Assembly (NCBI GenBank): GCA_021300155.1
Contig: JAJTID010000025.1
Coordinates: forward strand, 39,844 to 103,843
Reading direction: 5' to 3'
Origin: Pirellula sp.
GTDB taxonomy: Bacteria; Planctomycetota; Planctomycetia; Pirellulales; Pirellulaceae
DNA: 64,000 nt
Below the pieces are notes generated by a model. That model was given only the letters and a program-made list of their open reading frames with translations, was not told where the DNA came from and did no database searches. The first letter of the stretch is position 1. The number at the start of each line of letters is the position of its first letter. Shown here piece by piece: positions 54,970 to 63,864 of this stretch. The position numbers and the translations under genes were made by a program.

Positions 54970-55734
54970 ATGTCGTTTGCCGGATATCGTATCGAATCAC
55001 AAGGGATTCGAAAGAGTTACGTGGTTCTACCTAGAAGTGATCGTGAGGCGTCGGAAATGTCGTGGCAACTTGAAGACAATGTCGCAATTTGGAACCATCC
55101 CAACTGGACGACGCGAGTCGATTTGCGAACGGCTCCAATCCTAGCCCTTTTGTCCCGATCTATGCAGAAGTCCCTTACCGTATCGATAAGTCCGCGTGAT
55201 GCCACGTGCGATATGAGCGAGGGGGACTACTTGCCCGTCGGGGATAGCTATGTTCGGCAAGGGGATCTCATAGCGCACTTTCCAGAAAAATCCCCATTCC
55301 ACTTTGGTTTTGAAGCTTATTTTTGTGCATTGCCATCGGCACCGGACCAACAAATTCTCGAGTTGTGGTTGAGTGTTCAAACCTCGAAGCTCGAATCGAA
55401 CCCGCAGTTGCGACTCCGTTTGCAAACCCCGGGTGAAGGGGCGAATGCAACAGATTTGCAGGCTGATCCACGCGCGGACATGTCGCCGGGGTTGTACCTA
55501 TTCCACGACAAGACGATCGGAATCATGATTCATCCCTTGGACCAAAGTGATTCGCTGTTAGAGCGTGATGACGATGGATACTGGACGCTCGTGACATTTG
55601 GCCGCTTTATGGAAAAAGGGGTGATTCGTAGAATGCGTCTTCGAATTGTCGCGTGCAACGGTACGATATCGGATTCGCAATGGCTCGATTGGATGCAATC
55701 CTTTGCAGAAAGCCCCTTGCCGCTTACTGCGTGA
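54970..55734 (+). CDS. Protein of unknown function, beta-rich
   Basis: A 254-residue soluble protein. I recognise no domain. Visible features: EMSWQLEDNVAIWNHPNWTT, HFGFEAYFCALPSAPDQQIL, and a DRADMSPGLYLFHDKTIGIM-like segment with a long beta-strand pattern. It lies immediately upstream of the H1-tailed methyltransferase; their coding regions are 77 bases apart, so co-transcription is likely. It could be a partner or an unrelated planctomycete-specific protein. Confidence 0.7.
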   Translation: MSFAGYRIESQGIRKSYVVLPRSDREASEMSWQLEDNVAIWNHPNWTTRVDLRTAPILALLSRSMQKSLTVSISPRDATCDMSEGDYLPVGDSYVRQGDLIAHFPEKSPFHFGFEAYFCALPSAPDQQILELWLSVQTSKLESNPQLRLRLQTPGEGANATDLQADPRADMSPGLYLFHDKTIGIMIHPLDQSDSLLERDDDGYWTLVTFGRFMEKGVIRRMRLRIVACNGTISDSQWLDWMQSFAESPLPLTA

Positions 55735-55811
55735 TGCAAGCTGCACGGCATTGGCATTGCAGGTTTGAGTGCCTGAAATTTTTGTTCTCGTTTTTGTTTG
55801 GAGATTGTCCG

Positions 55812-56840
55812 TTGGCTAAAACATCCGTTGCTGTAACGACTAAGAAGAAATCCTCCGCTTCTGCGGTTTCAAAAGCGAAAGGCAGTTCAGCGAACCAGCC
55901 GAAAAAAGAGCTTGCTAAGAAATCAAATGCGAAAGCTGCGGCAAAGACCACGGCAAAATTGGAGGCAAAGCCTGCTGCAAAGTCAGTAACAAAGCCAGCC
56001 AAGCCAGCCGGAAAAACAAAACAAACCTCTGTGGTTCAGGCGAAGGCAAAGCCGAGCGTTAAAACCGAAACGATGCGATCATGGTACGATCACCCCGAAC
56101 TGTATGAATTGGGCTTTCTGAAAGAAACTCCAAAAGAGTCTGAGTTTCTCATCGATGTATTCGAGAAATATGTCCCGTTTCCTGTCAAGCGAGTTTTGGA
56201 ACTGGGTTGCGGCTCTGGCCGCTTGATTTGCGACATGGCAGGGCGTGGATTCTCCATGACGGGTGTTGACCTGAATCCAATGTCGCTGGACTACTGCAAG
56301 AAGAAACTCAAAAAGGAACGCAACAAAGCGGAGTTGGTGGTTGGTGACATGACCAACTTCAAGTTCGACGAGCCGTTCGATGCTGCGGTGAATGCCATCA
56401 ACACGTTTCGCCATTTGGAAACGGAAGAGGCAGCATTAGCGCACTTGAATTGCGTGGCGGAACACTTGAAGCCCGGTGGCGTTTTCGTCCTTTCGCTGCA
56501 TCTTTTGCCCAAGGGTGGCGATCTATGGGGAACGGAACGATGGGGAGCCAAGACGGAGGATATGTCGGTTTACTACGCGTTAACGGTCGTGGAAACCAGC
56601 ATGAAAACACGTCTTGAGAAATTGAGAATCTCGATGCTCGTGAAAACGAAGGATGAGTCGTTCCGGCTCTCAGATCACATTACGCTACGCATCTATACCG
56701 TAGAGCAATTGAAGTCTCTTTTGGCAAAATGCAAGAAGCTCAAACTCGTTGGGGTCCATGATTTCTGGTACGACATCGAGTCCAAACAAAAGCTCAACAG
56801 CGATGCGTGCGATACCATTCTTGTCCTGCAAAGAACTTAG
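55812..56840 (+). CDS. SAM-dependent methyltransferase with a histone-H1-like N-terminal tail
   Basis: A 342-residue protein. The open frame reaches 55653, but the upstream ATG overlapping the previous stop (55734) gives a Cys/Trp-rich hydrophobic start; TTG at 55812 has GGAG at 55800-55803, eight bases before it. From there residues 2-86 are Lys/Ala-rich with PAKK-type repeats (KPAAKSVTKPAKPAGKTK), as in bacterial histone H1-like proteins. The class I methyltransferase follows: motif I VLELGCGSGRLICDMA, acidic MTGVDLNP, and FDAAVNAINTFRHLE. A separate internal ATG (MRSWYDHPELYELG at residue 88) would give the enzyme alone. DNA or nucleoid association is likely; the substrate is unknown. Confidence 0.85.
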   Translation: MAKTSVAVTTKKKSSASAVSKAKGSSANQPKKELAKKSNAKAAAKTTAKLEAKPAAKSVTKPAKPAGKTKQTSVVQAKAKPSVKTETMRSWYDHPELYELGFLKETPKESEFLIDVFEKYVPFPVKRVLELGCGSGRLICDMAGRGFSMTGVDLNPMSLDYCKKKLKKERNKAELVVGDMTNFKFDEPFDAAVNAINTFRHLETEEAALAHLNCVAEHLKPGGVFVLSLHLLPKGGDLWGTERWGAKTEDMSVYYALTVVETSMKTRLEKLRISMLVKTKDESFRLSDHITLRIYTVEQLKSLLAKCKKLKLVGVHDFWYDIESKQKLNSDACDTILVLQRT

Positions 56841-56869
56841 CATTTCGAACGTTTGAAGTACCAAACCAA

Positions 56870-57106
56870 ATGACCATCGATCCATCGTCACCTGACAACC
56901 AAGCCTCGAACTCCGAGAAATCCCCGGAGCCACTTCGTTTGGATCACTTTCTTCAAACCAGGGGATTGTTTGAGTCGGGTGGCCAGGCAAAGCACGGTAT
57001 TCAAGCGAGCGAAGTCAAAGTGAATGGACAGATTGAAACACGGCGTCGTCGAAAGCTCGTGCCGTCGGACGTTGTCGAGTTTGCAGGTAAGAAATATGTG
57101 GTTTAG
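56870..57106 (+). CDS. S4-domain RNA-binding protein (YbcJ-like)
   Basis: A 78-residue protein consisting of little more than an S4 fold: LRLDHFLQTRGLFESGGQAK, then VKVNGQIETRRRRKLVPSDV and the final strand VVEFAGKKYVV. These are the RNA-contact helices and beta-hairpin of the family. The ATG at 56870 is the simplest start; the longer frame to 56807 overlaps the methyltransferase. Members (YbcJ, RlbA) associate with ribosomes or rRNA. It follows the methyltransferase by 29 bases, likely in one operon, and is followed by a strong terminator. Confidence 0.85.
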   Translation: MTIDPSSPDNQASNSEKSPEPLRLDHFLQTRGLFESGGQAKHGIQASEVKVNGQIETRRRRKLVPSDVVEFAGKKYVV

Positions 57107-57129
57107 CCGATCAAGTCATGTCGTATATG

Positions 57130-57164
57130 AAAAAAGGGGACGTGATTGACACGCCCCCTTTTTT
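57130..57164. terminator. Bidirectional rho-independent terminator
   Basis: Near-perfect hairpin AAAAAAGGGGACGTG / CACGCCCCCTTTTTT with A-run on one side and T-run on the other, between the convergent S4 gene and YTV gene. Works in both directions. Confidence 0.9.
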
Positions 57165-57192
57165 GTTGGAAGTCCATTGGACTATCGTTTCG

Positions 57193-59016
57193 TTAGTTGC
57201 CGCATCCGCATCCACTGGAAACTGCGCCATGACCCACAGTTACGCCTAGCGCTCCTGACGAAACGCTGGTTCCTGCACATGGGTTAAAGGTATATGGAAC
57301 TAATTTTGGAACCATCTTGCAAACTTGAACTTTCACTTCCTTGGTCACAGGAACTTGAACGCTGACAACGTATTCTTCGATAACGTCTTCAGTAACGGTT
57401 TCCATTCGAGTTGCTTGGAACGTCTCCACAACTTGTTGTTGTTCGTTGACAGTGAAAGAAATTTCTTTGGTTCGCTTTTCCGTTCTATAGCTGACGACTG
57501 GATACGATTCTTCTTTGGTTTCCGTCTTGTAGCTGACTTCGCGACGGGTTCGAGTTCGTTGCTCATCGTTGTACGAAACAACCTTGCGAGAACGAATACG
57601 ATCTTCCATTACGTAATCAACAACCTTCTTCGTACCGGTCCGAGTTTCTGGTCGATAAACGACGTAGGTGCAATCGTACGGTACTTGTGTGCTTTGTTGC
57701 TCGTAAACGGTGAATGTCATTTCTTCATTGACAACATCATTTGTAACAACAGCTACCTCTTCGGTAACCACACTAGGAACCCAAACACGACGCGTGGTCG
57801 TCCTAGGAGCCGATACGACAGCTTGGCCGCAAGAAGCTCCGTTGCTAACAACGTTTCCACCGACGCATGAACCTGCAACAACCGAACCATTGCAGCCTCC
57901 GCTTGCCATACCACAACCACAGCCTGTCTTCGAGGGTGTGCTGCATGCAGATGCCGAGCTACAACCGCAGGATTTTGAACGGATTCCGCAAGATCGAACT
58001 GATGCAGATCCGCAGCCTCTAGCTGAGGATCCACAGCCATTCGCGAAAACAGCGTTGCCACATCCGCCACCAACAACGGCGCTGGCGCTCGTTCCGCAAC
58101 CACGGCTATAGGTCGCTACAGGCGCTGCAGCAACAGCGTAGCTAGATCCAGCAACTTCTTCAACAACAGTTTCCCAATGACCGTAATCTTTAGTGACTGT
58201 TTGTGTGGAGTACTTTGGAACCGTTCGTTGTACGGTTCTCGTCTTCACGACGGGAACTGCATTTATAACGGTTTGAATCTTGGTAACGGATTCGGTCTGC
58301 GGCACATATACCGTGTAAGTGAAGGACTCGTCTCGAAGACGTGGAACCTTAACTTGATATGTTTCTTGGACGTCAGAAATCACCGGAACCTTTACGGTGT
58401 AATTCTCAGAAACTTCATTCCAAACGGGAACAGTGACATTGACAGAGACTGACTTCGTCGACTGCTCAGGAATCAGCATCGAGTATTCTATCGTTTTGGT
58501 CTCTGTCTTTGGGACGGTAACGGTCTTGATTCGATAATCTTCATAGTTTACGGGTACTACTTTGCTTACCTGACGCACACGTTGTCTCGTTTCCTGCTTT
58601 GTTTCCGTCGCAGTCACGTATTGTGTTTCGGTAACGAAAGTAGATTCCATGACGGTTCGGTAGCCTGTCACTGGTTCGCAAACGAGGCTCGGTCCCGCCA
58701 CTGGAGCTGGTGCATAAGCCACAGCTGGTGCGTATGATATTGCTGGTACATACGAAGCGACGGTTCCACATCCACCGAGATAGGATCCATCGGCTCCGAC
58801 GGATCCGCAGGAACCCACGCCAGCTTGGACAACGCTCGCTCCACATCCACTACCATAACTCTGGGTAGAAACAGCAACAGCACCGCAACCACTGCTCGCT
58901 ACAGCTCTAGATCGACATGGGTCGCTGCATCCGCCACAACGAAAACCTGCTTCTGCAAAACTTGCGAATGCCAAAAAAAGCGGCAATGCCACAAACAAAC
59001 GAACACGATGCTTCAT
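57193..59016 (-). CDS. Secreted Cys/Gly-rich protein with YTV-domain repeats
   Basis: A 607-residue exported protein. ATG at 59016 has GGAG eight bases upstream and begins the signal peptide (HRVRLFVALPLFLAFASFAEA). The mature protein alternates Cys-Gly segments (GFRCGGCSDPC, SCGCSSASACS) with two blocks of about twelve-residue repeats of the planctomycete YTV type (ENYTVKVPVISDVQETYQVK, FTYTVYVPQTESVTKIQTVI and later RTRREVSYKTETKEESYPVV). Pfam has a YTV domain described from Rhodopirellula baltica; its function is unknown, but the abundance suggests a cell-wall or surface-layer component held by disulfides. The Cys-rich C-terminus ends GHGAVSSGCGCGN. Confidence 0.9.
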   Translation of the reverse strand: MKHRVRLFVALPLFLAFASFAEAGFRCGGCSDPCRSRAVASSGCGAVAVSTQSYGSGCGASVVQAGVGSCGSVGADGSYLGGCGTVASYVPAISYAPAVAYAPAPVAGPSLVCEPVTGYRTVMESTFVTETQYVTATETKQETRQRVRQVSKVVPVNYEDYRIKTVTVPKTETKTIEYSMLIPEQSTKSVSVNVTVPVWNEVSENYTVKVPVISDVQETYQVKVPRLRDESFTYTVYVPQTESVTKIQTVINAVPVVKTRTVQRTVPKYSTQTVTKDYGHWETVVEEVAGSSYAVAAAPVATYSRGCGTSASAVVGGGCGNAVFANGCGSSARGCGSASVRSCGIRSKSCGCSSASACSTPSKTGCGCGMASGGCNGSVVAGSCVGGNVVSNGASCGQAVVSAPRTTTRRVWVPSVVTEEVAVVTNDVVNEEMTFTVYEQQSTQVPYDCTYVVYRPETRTGTKKVVDYVMEDRIRSRKVVSYNDEQRTRTRREVSYKTETKEESYPVVSYRTEKRTKEISFTVNEQQQVVETFQATRMETVTEDVIEEYVVSVQVPVTKEVKVQVCKMVPKLVPYTFNPCAGTSVSSGALGVTVGHGAVSSGCGCGN

Positions 59017-59305
59017 CTCGATAGCTCCAATGGGGCAGCCCAAATCGGGCGGATTGTCAAAATCAGGAAAATCCTCATTTTTCAACATTCGACTCTAATT
59101 GCGTTATCGATAGGGTCAACCTGACGAATCAATTTGCCTGTAGATTTGCGATGGACCACAAATATGACCTTTGGATCGATGTTTTGCGTTTTTGATCCCG
59201 CGTTCCTCTGCTGTTCCGCGCGAAAACGAGGTACGATTGTGTTCTTTGAGTGCCGATCGTCGCACTGCCCGTTCTTCCGCCTCATGTAATTTAAGTGAAA
59301 AAATC

Positions 59306-60649
59306 GTGAAGGGATCCCACCCTCCTGTGCGTTCGCTTAAGGGCGCAATATTGCTTGTTGCCGGGATATCAATCCTGCACAGTCCCTGGGCGCACTCGCA
59401 AGATAAACCTCCTGCACCGGCAGCAGCACCAAGTTTCTCGGAACCCATGGTCTCGCGCGTGGAGCTTCGTCTAACGCTCGGCGAGAAAGAACTAGACGTC
59501 GTCGAGAAAGGAGATTTGGTCACTGTCTTGGAGGAACGAGACTCCAGCTTTCTCATTCGAACTCATCGCGGCGTGAAAGGTGCTGTCGAAAAGGCACATG
59601 TTGTTACGCTTGCTGAATCTGTAGAGATCTACGATGAATTGATCCGGGAGAATCCAAAAGCCGGGAGGCTTTACACGTTGCGTGCAGGTGCACATTGGGC
59701 TCGTCGTGAAGGCAAAGATGCCCTTAGGGATTTCGACCAAGCCATCGAATTGGGATACGATTCGGCCAATGCTTACTCCAGTCGAGCTCTATTCTTGACG
59801 GCTAGCGGTCAATACGAAAACGCCGTGGAAGACTTCAACAAAGCGGTTGAAAAAGGAGATCGTTCCGAATCGATTCTCATCAATCGAGCTGCTGCCTACC
59901 TCCAGATGAATAAGGTTGATGAAGCGATAGGGGATTATTCTGCCGCGATCGCATTGAATGATAAGAATGCTGGGATCTTTCAGCAGCGTGCTACTGCTTA
60001 CAAAGTGAAAGGTGACCTAGTGAAAGCTGCCGAAGATTTCGGAAAGGCAATTCAAGTTAGCCCAACGTTCATTCCCGCCTTGATGGGACGAGGTTACGTT
60101 TATTTTCAAGCTGGAGATCACGCCAAGGCAGTCGAAGATTTTTCGTCCGTGATCAAATTGAATGATCGGGCAGAGGTTGCTTACAACAATCGTGGATACA
60201 ACTATCAACTGTTGGGTAAGAACCCGGAAGCATTACGCGATTTCGACAAATCGATAGATCTAAATCCGCAATACGCTCTCGCGTACCAAAATAGAGCTTG
60301 GCTGCTGGTGACTTGCGAAGATGAATCCTTGAGAGATCCAAAGAAGGCGATTCTCTCAGCAACAAAAGCCTGCGAACTAAACGAATACAATGACCTGAGC
60401 GATATGGCCGCGTTAGCGGCAGCCCACGCTGCGGCCAAAGAGTTTGATTTGGCGATCGGAATCCAAGAAAAGATTGTGGAACGAGCACCAGAGCCACAAA
60501 AGAACCTAGCCAAACAATTGCTGGAGCTTTATCGACAAGAAAAGCCATTCGATCCCAAGCTTTCCGCTGCCAGTCTAGACGATTCAAAAAACACCTCCGA
60601 TGGGAACGCGAACGAAGACAATACGGAACAGAAAGAGACTGCGAAATGA
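59306..60649 (+). CDS. Secreted TPR-repeat protein, first gene of the C1 operon
   Basis: A 447-residue protein from GTG 59306 (another GTG at 59327 is equally possible; the longer frame reaches 59171). The segment LKGAILLVAGISILHSPWAHSQ is a signal peptide. An SH3-like segment (VVEKGDLVTVLEERDSSFLI) precedes nine or so tetratricopeptide repeats (residues about 130-400, for example AYSSRALFLTASGQYENAVE and AYNNRGYNYQLLGKNPEALR). The C-terminus is acidic and Glu-rich. Its stop overlaps the start of the P-II-like gene (ATGA), so an exported scaffold is coupled to a cytoplasmic regulator; the reason for the pairing is unknown. Confidence 0.85.
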   Translation: MKGSHPPVRSLKGAILLVAGISILHSPWAHSQDKPPAPAAAPSFSEPMVSRVELRLTLGEKELDVVEKGDLVTVLEERDSSFLIRTHRGVKGAVEKAHVVTLAESVEIYDELIRENPKAGRLYTLRAGAHWARREGKDALRDFDQAIELGYDSANAYSSRALFLTASGQYENAVEDFNKAVEKGDRSESILINRAAAYLQMNKVDEAIGDYSAAIALNDKNAGIFQQRATAYKVKGDLVKAAEDFGKAIQVSPTFIPALMGRGYVYFQAGDHAKAVEDFSSVIKLNDRAEVAYNNRGYNYQLLGKNPEALRDFDKSIDLNPQYALAYQNRAWLLVTCEDESLRDPKKAILSATKACELNEYNDLSDMAALAAAHAAAKEFDLAIGIQEKIVERAPEPQKNLAKQLLELYRQEKPFDPKLSAASLDDSKNTSDGNANEDNTEQKETAK

Positions 60650-60957
60650 AGCAGATTATTGCCATCATTCGCCCTTATCTCGCAGAACGACTGTTGGATG
60701 GTCTAAGATTATCCCCGCTTGAAGCGTTACAAGTAGCCGAGGTGAAAGGCTATGGACGACAAAAAAGCTACTTGGACCAATACTCATCGACCGAGTTCTC
60801 GTTGGCTTTCTTGCCTAAGATCGAACTGTCGCTTTGGGTAGATGACCTTCGACTCGAAGAAGTCGTAAAGACCATTGTAGACACGACCCGATCTGGCAGA
60901 ATGGGAGACGGAAAACTGATGATTCTCTCCGCCGAAGATCGTACTCCTCCTCAATAG
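60646..60957 (+). CDS. P-II-like nitrogen-regulator-family protein lacking the uridylylation tyrosine
   Basis: A 103-residue trimeric signal protein fold like GlnB. N-terminal MKQIIAIIRPYLAERLLDGL and T-loop start VAEVKGYGRQK match, and the C-terminal GRMGDGKLMILSAEDR binds ATP as in GlnB (GKIGDGKIFV). However, at position 51 where GlnB has the modified Tyr, this protein has Phe (STEFSLAFLPK), so GlnD-type uridylylation cannot occur there. The T-loop itself is also different (SYLDQYSST instead of GHTELYRGAE). It still may sense ATP/ADP and 2-oxoglutarate. It overlaps the TPR gene by four bases and is 15 bases before fhcB, so it may control the C1 complex. Confidence 0.9.
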   Translation: MKQIIAIIRPYLAERLLDGLRLSPLEALQVAEVKGYGRQKSYLDQYSSTEFSLAFLPKIELSLWVDDLRLEEVVKTIVDTTRSGRMGDGKLMILSAEDRTPPQ

Positions 60958-60972
60958 ATCCCGGGTCGCAAC

Positions 60973-62181
60973 ATGCTTTGCTGTTTCTGCTCCCTCTTAT
61001 GCGATCGAGATGATCTCCATCGCGGATGCGACATCCGCTCCAATGCGATGAAGATGTTGGACTCGTATGATGTCACGAAAGCAACCACCGTTCTACGTTT
61101 GCCGTCGAAGATAGACGAGATTGTTGAAGGCCTAAAGCAAAGGTTGGTTGCATCGACGAGTATCTTGCTGACGGGTCGAATCTACAGCGTCGAAACCTCT
61201 CGCGCGGTGCTAAAAGCAGCAGATGCACTTGAGGCCTCGCTGGATGCATCGGAATTAGGCTGGGGCATAAACAACGCACTTGCGGTGGCAAGAAATGGTG
61301 CGTTTACTACCTCATTGGCAGATTCACGTGCCACGAGTCAAACGTTCATCGTATTAGACGATGGTTCGCTCTTGGATCGATTCCCGCGTCTTCCCCACGC
61401 ACTTTGTTTGTGCAGTGGGGACCAGAAGGATTCACGAACGGTTTTACTTCTAGGTTCGCCTACAAGTGCAGCGATTGATACATGGAGTTCCCTGTTTCCT
61501 AATACTTGGTCGGTCCCCTGCAAAATGGAACAAGCGACCAATGCACTGAACCAATGGACCAGCCATAGGAAGCTCCTGGATGACGACATCTCCGCCGTTT
61601 GGCTTGCTAATCTGCGAGCATCGACCTACACCTCGATTGTTTGGTCGCCGGCATGTTTATCATCTGTTTCTCAACCAGATCTATGGATCGAGGAGCTGAT
61701 GGATTGGATCCGTGGACAAAACGAAGAAACACGATGTTCCAGTCTCACCCTGTCTGGATTAGATTCTACATTTCAACAGGTCTGCACATGGACGACGGGC
61801 TTTCCTGGGCGCATCCGCTTTCGTCATACGCATCCCATCTTCGAACCGATGGAATCGAATTACCTTTCTTGGATAAAGCGGCACGGCAATGATCCCCGTG
61901 CTTCGATTGTTTGCGTGGACGAAAGCGCTAAAGCCGAATCTTTCTTGCCGAAAAGCGTTTTGGATTCCTTTGCGGGAACCATCGTAGAGCTCCAAGGACG
62001 TAGCAGGGAAGTCAATCACAATGGTTCACATGTGCGTCTGCCAACCTCCACGGCGGGGTACGACGTGGATGCGACGATCTCCAGGGCTGATCAAGTTGTC
62101 ATGGCCTTTGTTCCACGTCAATCCCCGACTGCCAATGAATCGCCGACCCCCACAGAATGGTTAGCGAGGCTCTCCACGTGA
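60973..62181 (+). CDS. fhcB: Formyltransferase/hydrolase complex subunit B (formylmethanofuran dehydrogenase B homologue)
   Basis: A 402-residue subunit of the complex that hydrolyses formylmethanofuran-type intermediates to formate in the tetrahydromethanopterin pathway. The N-terminal CCFCSLLCDRDDLH is the family's cysteine motif near residue 3. The Mo/W-cofactor binding elements of archaeal FwdB/FmdB are not recognisable, as in bacterial FhcB. Residues about 70-110 (ILLTGRIYSVETSRAVLKAA, DALEASLDASELGW) fit the family. The next gene, fhcA, overlaps by four bases or more. FhcC, FhcD and other C1 genes are not in this window, so the cluster must continue outside or be split. Confidence 0.85.
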   Translation: MLCCFCSLLCDRDDLHRGCDIRSNAMKMLDSYDVTKATTVLRLPSKIDEIVEGLKQRLVASTSILLTGRIYSVETSRAVLKAADALEASLDASELGWGINNALAVARNGAFTTSLADSRATSQTFIVLDDGSLLDRFPRLPHALCLCSGDQKDSRTVLLLGSPTSAAIDTWSSLFPNTWSVPCKMEQATNALNQWTSHRKLLDDDISAVWLANLRASTYTSIVWSPACLSSVSQPDLWIEELMDWIRGQNEETRCSSLTLSGLDSTFQQVCTWTTGFPGRIRFRHTHPIFEPMESNYLSWIKRHGNDPRASIVCVDESAKAESFLPKSVLDSFAGTIVELQGRSREVNHNGSHVRLPTSTAGYDVDATISRADQVVMAFVPRQSPTANESPTPTEWLARLST

Positions 62182-63833
62182 TTATTCATCTAGCAAACGG
62201 TACGTGTATCGATGGCGTGGAAGACACCAGGGTTCGAAGCCTCTTTCTCGTGAATGGCTTGATTGCTGATAGTATCGAACCGACTACAAAAATAGACGCC
62301 ACCTATGATGTCCGCGGCAAAGTCCTTATGGCGGGAGGTATCGACCTGCATACGCATATCGGAGGAGGAAAAGTCAATATAGCGAGACTATTGCTACCGG
62401 AACTCATTCTGCCAAAGATGGAACCGTTTGACTCGCACGGAATCCGTCAACTTAGCGCTCCGGTACCAACCACATGGGAAACAGGGCTTCGCTATCTCGA
62501 AATGGGATATACGACTTGCATGGAACCTGCAGTCCTGCCAGCAAACGCACGTCAAGCGCATCGTGAAATGGCGGACATTCCATGGCTGGACACGGGTGGC
62601 TATCTGTTGTTAGGGAACGACCGTATGTTGTTGCGCTGGATTGCGGAAGGCTTCTCTCAAGAACTGATCAACCAGTATGTCGCGTGGATGTTAAAGGCTC
62701 ACCAATGCTGCGGTGTGAAAGTTGTGAATGCAGGAGGCATCGATGCTTTCAAATTTAATCAACGCCATTTGGATGTGGATGAGTTCCATCCAATGTATCC
62801 AATCACTCCTCGCGATATTCTTCGCGTGCTTGCACAAGCAGTAGACGAATTGAGACTGGCGCATCCGCTTCATGTCCACTGCAGCAATTTGGGTGTCCCT
62901 GGAAATATTGCATCCACCCTCAAGACACTTCAAGCGGTGGAGGGGCGTCGGATTCATCTGACACATGCACAGTTCCATTGCTACGGGACTGGTGGACCTC
63001 ATGGCTTTAGCTCCGAAGCCTACCAACTCGCAGAATACGTCAATTGGAATCCGCATGTCACGATTGACATTGGTCAGGTATTGTTCGGACAAACGGTTAC
63101 CATCTCTGGTGATACGATGCATCAGTTTGAAAATCGAAATCTTGCTCGACCGCGAAAGGTGATCTTCCAAGATTTAGAATGCCAAGCGGGATGTGGCGTA
63201 GTTCCCTTTCGTTACAAACAAGACCAGTACGTTCATGGATTGCAGTGGACGATCGGCCTGGAGCTTTGCTTAAGGATACTGGATCCTACTCGCGTTTTCT
63301 TGACAACGGATCATCCCAACGGAGGACCATTCACGGCTTATCCCCATCTAATCCGATTGCTAACGAGTTACGACTTTCGTATGTCGATTTTCGAACGTCT
63401 GCATCCCGACGTGCAGAGCAGTAGTTCACTACCCGCGTTAAAGCGTGAGTATACCCTCGAAGAGATCGCTCAAATGACGCGGCGTGGACCCGCCAAAATC
63501 CTCGGGCTTCAAGATCGCGGGACACTTGAGAGCGGAAAAATCGCGGACGTGGTCGTTTATGCTCCTTCCGAAAAACTCGATACAATGTTCTCAAACCCGA
63601 CGATGGTGTTTCGGCATGGTGAGCTTGTTTATCGAGATGGCCAGGCACTGAAAGGCTCCTGCAAAACTACGATCGTGGCAAACCCAACCGTCGAAACGAG
63701 CATGAACGCTCGATTGAATCGAGAGTGGCTAGGACAATATGGATACTCCACGGATATGGTTCGTATCATTGACGAAGAGTTGCTCAGCAGCGGTCACCGG
63801 ATTAAATCCGCGACTCCTCTGAGTTCGTCGTAG
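62178..63833 (+). CDS. fhcA: Formyltransferase/hydrolase complex subunit A (formylmethanofuran dehydrogenase A homologue)
   Basis: A 551-residue amidohydrolase-fold enzyme. GTG at 62178 (GTGA overlap with the fhcB stop, GAGG about nine bases upstream) is preferred over ATG at 62157. The binuclear metal motif HxH is in AGGIDLHTHIGGGKVN near residue 57; further metal ligands are in HPLHVHCSNLGVPGN and the segment RRIHLTHAQFHCYGTGGPHG; FLTTDHPNGGPFTAYPHLIR carries the last Asp. This subunit hydrolyses the formyl group, giving formate. Planctomycetes are known to carry these archaeal-type genes without methanogenesis, where they are used in formaldehyde detoxification or oxidation. Confidence 0.96.
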   Translation: MIIHLANGTCIDGVEDTRVRSLFLVNGLIADSIEPTTKIDATYDVRGKVLMAGGIDLHTHIGGGKVNIARLLLPELILPKMEPFDSHGIRQLSAPVPTTWETGLRYLEMGYTTCMEPAVLPANARQAHREMADIPWLDTGGYLLLGNDRMLLRWIAEGFSQELINQYVAWMLKAHQCCGVKVVNAGGIDAFKFNQRHLDVDEFHPMYPITPRDILRVLAQAVDELRLAHPLHVHCSNLGVPGNIASTLKTLQAVEGRRIHLTHAQFHCYGTGGPHGFSSEAYQLAEYVNWNPHVTIDIGQVLFGQTVTISGDTMHQFENRNLARPRKVIFQDLECQAGCGVVPFRYKQDQYVHGLQWTIGLELCLRILDPTRVFLTTDHPNGGPFTAYPHLIRLLTSYDFRMSIFERLHPDVQSSSSLPALKREYTLEEIAQMTRRGPAKILGLQDRGTLESGKIADVVVYAPSEKLDTMFSNPTMVFRHGELVYRDGQALKGSCKTTIVANPTVETSMNARLNREWLGQYGYSTDMVRIIDEELLSSGHRIKSATPLSSS

Positions 63834-63864
63834 GCTTCGTTTCCAAAACAAAGTCTAGTATGGC

